Below are positions 57,326 through 64,000 of a stretch of 64,000 nucleotides of DNA, piece after piece (position 1 is the first letter of the stretch; each line of letters opens with the position of its first letter). The notes beneath the pieces were generated by a model. The model was not told where the DNA came from and did not search any database. It was given only the letters and a program-made list of their open reading frames with translations. This stretch comes from Rhizomys pruinosus (lineage: Eukaryota; Chordata; Mammalia; Rodentia; Spalacidae). A program made the translations under genes and the position numbers. The DNA lies in assembly GCA_009823505.1 (NCBI GenBank), contig VZQC01000590.1, forward strand, positions 775,047-839,046, in the 5' to 3' direction.

Positions 57326-60300
57326 TAGATGAAGTTTAATACTGGGCCCTCCTATTGAGTAATTTCAGAATGACTTTAACAGTGGCAGTCACATTATGAG
57401 AGAGAAGCTGGCGACATCCCAAACTGTTGGTATGATCTATTCTGGCTTGGAACAAATATAAGCAGGTTTGCTGTAAAGCACAACCTTCTCAAATGGCATG
57501 AGAAGAGCAGATTTTATTCTGATTAAAAGTCAAATAAATGGCTAAGATACTAACTTGACTCAGTTCTGCATTTGCAGTTGGTTTGGGCTCAATGTTAATG
57601 ACATAATCATTATATCAATATGTGCTTACAGTGTTATGATGATGATGGCTATAAACACTAACTATGCTGCAAAGTGCCTGACAGTTAGAAAATGACACAA
57701 AAATCTCCAGCCATGTGTGAGTGTTTTAGTAATCACAGGGTTGGCTGTAGAGCACACACTTCAAATGCACAGAGAGCTGAAATTCTGACAGTTGATGCTT
57801 TAGTTTGAGTTCCTGAGAGACATACCCAGTGATGAAGACAACTGTTGAAAGAGTTTATTGGAAACGATCCCAAGAAACACTGGGGATGTGAAACTGGCCA
57901 AGAATTTCGAAGAAGGTGGGCACCTGGCAGAGGCTCACAGTGTGATCTGGACAGAAGCCTCCTTCAGATGCCATAGATATGTGCGGCTCACATTCAGTGA
58001 GCTGTTAGCATCAAGAGAAGGAAATATTTGCACTGTTGGTTTCCAGGGGATAGTGGAGGAATGGATTTTTCCAGGCACTTTCCTCCTCTCCCTGAGTGAA
58101 AGCAAAGCTCCCTGGGAGCTGGAGGCAACCTTGTAACAAAAGGAGAGCAGGTGTATATGAAGAGGGTAAAACACCATCTTGGATATGGAACCATGCAAAT
58201 TCATTTCCTAAACCCATTGCATACTGGGTGCATCAAGCATGGCTTCAGCTCATATACCTATCTTTTCACTTCCGTGTGCTGAACAGGCAATATCTCTCCC
58301 ATTCACTGTCTCTCTAATGGAAACCTGCTTGCGTTTTAAGCATGAGGAGCCCAGCTGAGGTATGCTCTTTTCCGGGCTCCCTTGCAGCTAGAAATGCCCA
58401 CAAATCCCTTTCATATCTCTTGCCTCCCTTGCTATAGAGAGTTGTGTTATGACAAGAGATGGCAAGCAAGATGTAACAAGGTTAGTGGAGCACTACGTTG
58501 AAGAATGGGGATCCTTGTGGTGGTGCCTGGTTCTGGGAGTTGATGGGAGAACCTGCATCAGTCCTAGGCGGCCAACTTCTAATGCTTGTAAGATCCATCT
58601 CAGGCTAAGCTATTGTGAAACAAGTTTCTTTTATTCAAAACTGAAAGTATTCACAAAGAACGCTGTAGTAAACCAAGGTGGCAAACTGACACACGTAATA
58701 AAATACTTGGTGATCTTTTTATTTCTTTTGGCTAAATATTAAGGTAACAAGAAATGGCCTTGAATGCGTGTCCTACTCCATGGATGCCAGCTGACACACG
58801 TGAAGAGGAGCTCACCAGGGCTTTATAATTCATGGTTGAATTGTTGTTTTTCTTCAAGGAGGAGAAATAATAGACAAACTTGGATGAGGGGAATGAATTC
58901 ATTGTTCATCCAAACGATAAAGAATGTCTCCCAGATTTGGTTTATTTTAACAGATGTTGAACACGCTTAATCAACAATTGCAAGGCAAAATGGAATGTGT
59001 TTATCGCAGATGACAAGATTGTCGAAATGAAGATGAGCTTGGGAATTGGATGAAGACAATTGATCACAGGGACAATTAATCACTGGAGACTCTTGGCTCG
59101 TTTACATGAGATGAGATTTACTGCATCTGAGGAAAACAGTGCACCTCATCCATTGTTTTTCCTCACTGAGAAATAGTTCTGGTGATAGCATAAAAGACTG
59201 GCTGGGTTCTCTCCCTGTGTCCTAGAGCCCCCAGCACCCCACATTATCACATGGTTGCCAACCTATCCTCCCTACCCCTAGCCTGTCCCAGGCCCCGAGC
59301 TCCAGAAACTATAGTGATTTCCCCCAGCTTGCTGTCATTCCTGGACCTTATCATGAGTGTGCATATATCATGATTGCTCAAACGCTGAGCATGACAGGCC
59401 CCTTCAATCAGCCTCCTGAGCAGGGGACATCCTGTTTCAGAGATTCACTGCTGAGCCTTTCGCAGTGGATACTGACCCGGGCGCTGGGCTACAGGGTGCT
59501 GGGGCCACATCCCAAAGAGCTACCACGTGCATTCATCACCTAACAGCAAGGACTTTCACAGCACAGAGAAAGTCAGAACTCTGGTGTGGTGGGCATTTGA
59601 CAACCTGAGATGATAAACTCCAAGTCAGGGAAAGAACGGCCATCTAGGATCCCATTAATAAACTTTTCCAGTTCGATACAGCTTTTAGAAATCCATAGAT
59701 TCACTGCACCAGACTCTTGTCAACTAAACAACCAAGCAAGAAGAAAATGTTGGTTCTAATTCATGGTGTGTTTAAAGCATTGTTTTTCACATTAAATGGA
59801 CCTACAGCCCTGGACTTAATGCAAAATTTACTACTATTGAGGAGCAACTAGAAGTTTCTGGGAGAAAACAACTGAAAAAAGTTCCCAAGTATAAAGTTTT
59901 CCCTTCCAATTATCCCTTGTGGTAGGAGGAATGAAGTGGCGAGGGAGGTGAAAGGCCACTGGAAGCCAGGTTTGTGGAGATCCATGCCTGATTCAAGAAA
60001 CAAAACTTTTAAAGACCTTATGAATTTGAAACCTGAAAACTGGATGTTTCCTATATATTAAGTTTCTTTTAATCTGTAAAAGCCAGAAGAGCCACAAACA
60101 TTCCTGAAAGAATGAGAACAATGTCAAGGCTTATTAATTTTTGTTGTACAACATTAAATTCTAGGGATTGAAGCCTTGGCAATTAAATGCCCTTTTAATC
60201 CAAACTCCCATCAAGCAGAGGGGTCACTAGAAGGTTTCCTCTTCAGTCTTGCACCTGTGCCTTCAACGGCTTTTCACATATAAATAAGAAATCTCATAGC

Positions 60301-60650
60301 ACTGAATCTACACCATTCTTTACAAAGTCTGACATTTTTGTGTCTAGTTGTTTATAAGCAGAGGGATCCAAGGCAGAAAAACCGACTCTTTTAAAAACAC
60401 AATACTAGAGTAATTGGATAGCTGTTTGCTAAGCACATGAACTCAGACCTCACACCAATATATGAAAATTAACTCAAAGCAGAAAGTCCTTAATACAGAA
60501 ACTAAAAGTGTGAAATGGTTAGAAGAAAACGGAGGCTAGCTTTACAATTCCAGATTAGGCAAAAAGAATTTTGGGAAACAACTTGAAATATAATTCATAA
60601 AGAAAAGCTTGAGACTTGTAATTGGACTGCAGTAAAATCAGAATTATCTA
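57326..60650. other. No recognised feature; longest stretch without a named repeat
   Basis: 3.3 kb of sequence of ordinary composition without SINEs, L1 or LTR that I can name. Open frames are short (97 codons or fewer) and match nothing I know. It could include unique or regulatory sequence. Confidence 0.45.
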
Positions 60651-60735
60651 AGGGCTGAGGATGAGCTTGTCTGGGACAGCACTTGCTGTTGTACAAAGTC
60701 CTGGGTTTGATCCACAGCACTACAATAAAAAGTAT
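60651..60735 (+). mobile_element. ID-type SINE
   Basis: Plus 'GGGCTGAGGATGAGCTTGTC' and 'GTCCTGGGTTTGATCCACAGC' resemble the tRNA-Ala-derived ID element. Diverged. Confidence 0.6.
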
Positions 60736-60775
60736 TTTCTGCACTTTGAGAGACTCCATTAAAAAATGAAAATAC

Positions 60776-60925
60776 CCTTTAATCCTAGCACTTGGAAGGC
60801 AGAGGCAGGTGGATCTCCATGAGTTCAAAGCCAGGCTGGTCTACAGAGCAAAAGTTCCAGGACAGCTGGGGCTATAGGGCGACTCTGTTTCAAAAAGACC
60901 AAAAAAAAAAAAAAAAAGAAAAAGA
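60776..60925 (+). mobile_element. B1 SINE, 5'-truncated
   Basis: Plus B1 from 'CCCTTTAATCCTAGCACTTGG', with a poly-A tail at 60901. Confidence 0.93.
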
Positions 60926-60939
60926 AAAAGAAAATAGGA

Positions 60940-61110
60940 GCCGTGTATGGTGGTGCACGCCTTTAATCCCAGCACTTAGGAGGCAAAGGCAGGCGGATCT
61001 CTGTGAGTTCAAGGCCAGCCTAGTCTACATAGCAAGTTCCAGGACACCTGGAGCTACAGGTTTGAAAGAGACCAAAAAAAGAAGAGAAAAAAAAAAAAAA
61101 AAAAAAAGAA
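60940..61110 (+). mobile_element. B1 SINE
   Basis: Plus B1 'GCCGTGTATGGTGGTGCACG', with an A-tail at 61087-61109. Confidence 0.93.
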
Positions 61111-61121
61111 AGAAAATAAAA

Positions 61122-61335
61122 TAGGGACTGCCGAGATGGCTCTGCAGGTAAGTGTACTGGCTTCTGTGGCAGAGGACCTGGGTACAGTTCCCAGCACCCA
61201 CATGGTGACTAACAACCATCTTTGAGTCTAGTTCCAGGGGACCTGCTGCCCTCTTCTGGCCTCCATGAGCATTGCATGCACATGGGGCATATGCACACAT
61301 TCAGGCAAAACACTCATAAACATAAAATAAAAATG
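61122..61335 (+). mobile_element. B3-type SINE
   Basis: Plus 'GGGACTGCCGAGATGGCTCTG' head, 'GTTCCCAGCACCCACATGG' middle, A-rich end. Confidence 0.85.
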
Positions 61336-61479
61336 AATCAACAACGAAAGAAAATATAAGTCAAAGACCGGGAAGACATATTTGCAAACCACATAATCAA
61401 TTAAAAAAGTGGAAATAAGAATCTAGGGAGGCAGGTCAGAATTTATTTTTTTGTTTTGTTTTTCTTTGATTTGATTTTT

Positions 61480-61714
61480 AATTTATTTTATTTATTTATT
61501 TATTTATTTATTTTTATATGTATGAATGTACTGTCTGCATGTAGGTTTGTGCACCTGTGTCATGCAATGCTGCAGAGGTCAGAAGAGGGCATCAGACTCC
61601 CCTGGAACTTGAGTTAAAGACAGTTCTCAGCCACCATGTGGATGCTGGTGATCAAACCCGGGTCCTCTGCAAGAGCAGTTGGCGCTCTTAACCGCTAGGC
61701 CATCTCTCCAGCCC
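61480..61714 (-). mobile_element. B2 SINE, first of three in tandem
   Basis: Reverse B2 between TTTGATTTGATTTTT at 61465-61479 and 61715-61729. Confidence 0.94.
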
Positions 61715-61729
61715 TTTGATTTGATTTTT

Positions 61730-61956
61730 TTAATTTATTTTATTTTATTTTTACTTATGTGTATGACTGTACTGTCTGCATGTAGGTTTGTGCACCTGTG
61801 TCGTGCAATGCCGCGGACGTCAGAAGAGGGTGTCAGATTCCCCTGGAACTGGAGTTAAAGAGGGTTCTCAGCCACCATGTGGGTGCTGGGGATCAAACCC
61901 GGGTCCTCTGCAAGAGCAGTTGGCGCTCTTAACCGCTAGGCCATCTCTCCAGCCCC
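61730..61956 (-). mobile_element. B2 SINE, second of three
   Basis: Reverse B2, very close to the third copy. Lacks the 17-nt internal segment. Confidence 0.94.
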
Positions 61957-61971
61957 TTGATTTGATTTTTT

Positions 61972-62197
61972 AAATTTATTTTATTTTATTTTTATTTATG
62001 TGTATGAGTGTACTGTCTGCATGTAGGTTTGTGCACCTGTGTCGTGCAATGCTGCGGACGTCAGAAGAGGGTGTTGGATTCCCCTGGAACTGGAGTTAAA
62101 AAGGGTTCTCAACCACCATGTGGGTGCTGGGGATCGAACCCGGGTCCTCTGCAAGAGCAGTTGGCGCTCTTAACTGCTAGGCCATCTCTCCAGCCCC
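61972..62197 (-). mobile_element. B2 SINE, third of three
   Basis: Reverse B2 followed again by TTGATTTGATTTTTTTAA at 62198. Confidence 0.94.
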
Positions 62198-62212
62198 TTG
62201 ATTTGATTTTTT

Positions 62213-62345
62213 TAAAGACAGGGTTTTCCTATAGCCCCAGCTGGCCTGAAATTTGCTATTGTAGACCAGGTCAGCCTCTGTCTCAGGGAGATCACCTGAC
62301 TCTGCATTCTGAGTGCTGGAATTAAAGATGTGTACCTCCACACTC
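62213..62345 (-). mobile_element. B1 SINE
   Basis: Reverse B1 ('AAGACAGGGTTTTCCTATAGCC') whose T-rich end holds the three B2s. Confidence 0.82.
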
Positions 62346-62684
62346 AACACTAGGAAAAACTTTTCTCAAAAAGATTTTTTTTTTACCATTTTGTTTCCTA
62401 AAACAAAAGCTTCCCCTCCACCATGTGCCTGCTGGTCAGCTCTGAATCTGACCTCTGTGCCTGCTCGATCGCACGGCTTTTCTCCTCCCCCCCCCCCAAT
62501 CTCCTCCGAGCAGCTGCTGAGCTTTACTGCTTGCCTGCTCTGGGTTGTTTTGTTTTTTTTTAAAAAACTCATAAAACATTCGCAAACTTCTGTTTGAGTC
62601 CATTCTGAAATTCTTTTATTAATAAGACTAAGAACCCTAAGAAGGGACTCTGATTTTTCCCTGTATCATTTTTATCAAAGTTTA
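62346..62684. other. No recognised feature
   Basis: Contains a C10 run at about 62487-62497 and a T-rich run at about 62370. Confidence 0.4.
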
Positions 62685-62940
62685 GGAACAACTCAAATGT
62701 CCTTTAACTGGTAAATGGACTAATTGTGTTATATCTATAGGATGAAATGCTATTCAGTAATGAAATGCGACAAGATGTAGTAGAAGCTACCATGTCAGCA
62801 ACTCCACAGCGTGATACAAAATTTGAAGATGATAAACACCAGAAGCCGCATAGCACACCATCGCACTTACAAAACCTTCCAGGAAAGGCAAAGCTTTAGG
62901 ACACAAATCGGACCAATGTTTCCTGGAGTGAGCAGGGGGC
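62685..62940 (+). mobile_element. Ancient L1 ORF2 end
   Basis: 'CAACTCAAATGTCCTTTAACTGG', then 'GATGAAATGCTATTCAGTAATG', match the C-terminal ORF2 codons of old L1s. Confidence 0.65.
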
Positions 62941-62943
62941 GGA

Positions 62944-63285
62944 TTAGTTACTTTTCTCATTATTGTGACCAGATACCTGATGAGGACACATTTAAAGGAT
63001 GAAGGATTTCTTTGGGCCTCACTGTTTGAAGCTTGGAAGGCACGCTGTTGGGATCCACCGTGGCAGCAGGAATGGAAGGCTGCATGCTCAGATTTAGGCA
63101 GATGACAGTAGAAACTGGACAGGAAGCAGAGCCAGACTATAGCCTCAGGGCCCACCCCATAGAAACAGACTTCCTTCTGGTGAGCCCTGCCTTCCAGAGA
63201 CTCCCAAAATGGAGGTACCAGCTGGAGACCAAAGCGTTCTGACCCATGAGTCTGCAAGGGGCATTTGACATCTGAACCAAAGCAG
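62944..63285 (-). mobile_element. ERVL-MaLR-type LTR
   Basis: Reverse: 'TTAGTTACTTTTCTCATTATTG' start, 'TGATGAGGACACATTTAAAGG' middle, and 'GGGGCATTTGACATCTGAACC' end. Confidence 0.55.
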
Positions 63286-63748
63286 CAGGAAAGGAGTCTG
63301 ACTCCAGATGATGAGAGAGCCAGAGAACTTTCTAGTAACTTGACGTTGTGTCCTATGTGGAAATTATGAAACTGTACACCTAAACAGGAATGAAGGTTAC
63401 ACGATGAAAATCCTCCCTCAGAAAATTCATGGGGGAGGAAGGACTGAGACAGCCAAGTGCAGGACATGAGCCCAATCAACCCCTGAGCCAAGCTGGTAAG
63501 CACAAAAGCAAACAGCGTTTTCAAAACCAACAGCTACGATGATATCATTGGGGCATCTGGGGAGAAATCACAGTGTACTGCAGCGTCATCTAATGCTAGG
63601 TTCTTGGGTGACGAAGGTACCAGTGGCCACGCAAGGAGTTCCTTTCTTTGAAGATGCTGACAGAGCAAGCAAAGCATCGTGGTTTCTGCAAGTCATTTTT
63701 CCAAGTTTCAAATTATTCAGAAAAAATATTGTATGTTTTATTTTGTGT
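63286..63748. other. No recognised feature
   Basis: No gene or named repeat. Confidence 0.4.
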
Positions 63749-63784
63749 GTGTGTGTTTGTGTGTATGTGTGTGTCTGTGTGTGC
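63749..63784 (+). repeat. (GT)n microsatellite
   Basis: Imperfect GT repeat. Confidence 0.95.
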
Positions 63785-63837
63785 ATGAATATGAGGTTGT
63801 GCTTTTTCTTCATATGTAAGACAGAGAGGATAGGGGA

Positions 63838-63841
<4 letters not shown>

Positions 63842-63884
<43 letters not shown>
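63842..63884 (+). repeat. (GA)n microsatellite
   Basis: About 20 GA units. Confidence 0.97.
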
Positions 63885-63885
<1 letters not shown>

Positions 63886-64000
63886 GAGAATCTTTACACT
63901 CAGTGAATACAAATGAACGTAGTATTTTTTGTTTTGATTTTTTTAGATGTTTGAAAATTTCCAAAGAAAAGGTTGGCAGAAAAATATGTTAATCTTTCTT

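Noticed and set aside
62787..63530. A 247-codon minus-strand open frame
   Set aside because: It runs through an ancient L1 end and an old MaLR-type LTR, with no family similarity and no codon pattern that I can recognise.

Overview
This is eukaryotic, intergenic, repeat-dense DNA from a muroid rodent. B1, B2, B3/B4 and ID-type SINEs, rodent L1s with tandem 5' UTR monomers, ERVL-MaLR elements and class II (ERVK/IAP-like) endogenous retroviruses are all present. The B2 variant with 'GGCCTAGCGGTTAAGAGCG' at its head suggests a cricetid (hamster, vole or deer-mouse group) rather than a mouse or rat; that is an inference. I see no intact, intron-containing host gene. The only recognisable host coding sequence is retrocopied: a fragment of HSPD1 (HSP60), and a nearly full-length ITPA retrocopy that is open but has lost its start codon.

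Layout. 1-11.8 kb: two minus-strand L1s (one inserted in the other) and a plus-strand L1 3' end. An LTR element of about 2.76 kb (4575-7334, minus) lies in the L1 ORF2; its interior holds an antisense HSPD1 fragment in place of gag-pol-env. Part of this block is present twice (1580-3847 and 3849-6115, about 99.8% identical), joined by a single N at 3848, which looks like an unmerged contig overlap and not a real duplication. 11.8-29 kb: old unidentified repeats, SINEs, an L1 with B1 insertions, and a minisatellite domain (25.9-28.5 kb). 29.3-31.4 kb: a complete ERVL-MaLR element. 32.4-40.5 kb: a nest in which a B2 was split by a class II provirus (32549-40155, minus; two LTRs, perfect tRNA-Lys primer site, 6-bp target duplication), the provirus was then split by the ITPA retrocopy, and another B2 lies in the tail of the first. 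40.5-64 kb: L1 3' ends, solo LTRs, simple repeats, and the longest stretches with no repeat that I recognise (about 43.8-46.0, 47.1-48.4 and 57.3-60.6 kb).

Nothing here forms an operon or pathway. The informative content is the order of transposition events, read from target-site duplications, and the capture or retrocopying of two cellular genes. The provirus is decayed: stop codons and frame breaks run through gag, pol and env, and most of the envelope ectodomain is missing. Coordinates of old repeats are approximate, and subfamily names are given only where the sequence supports them.
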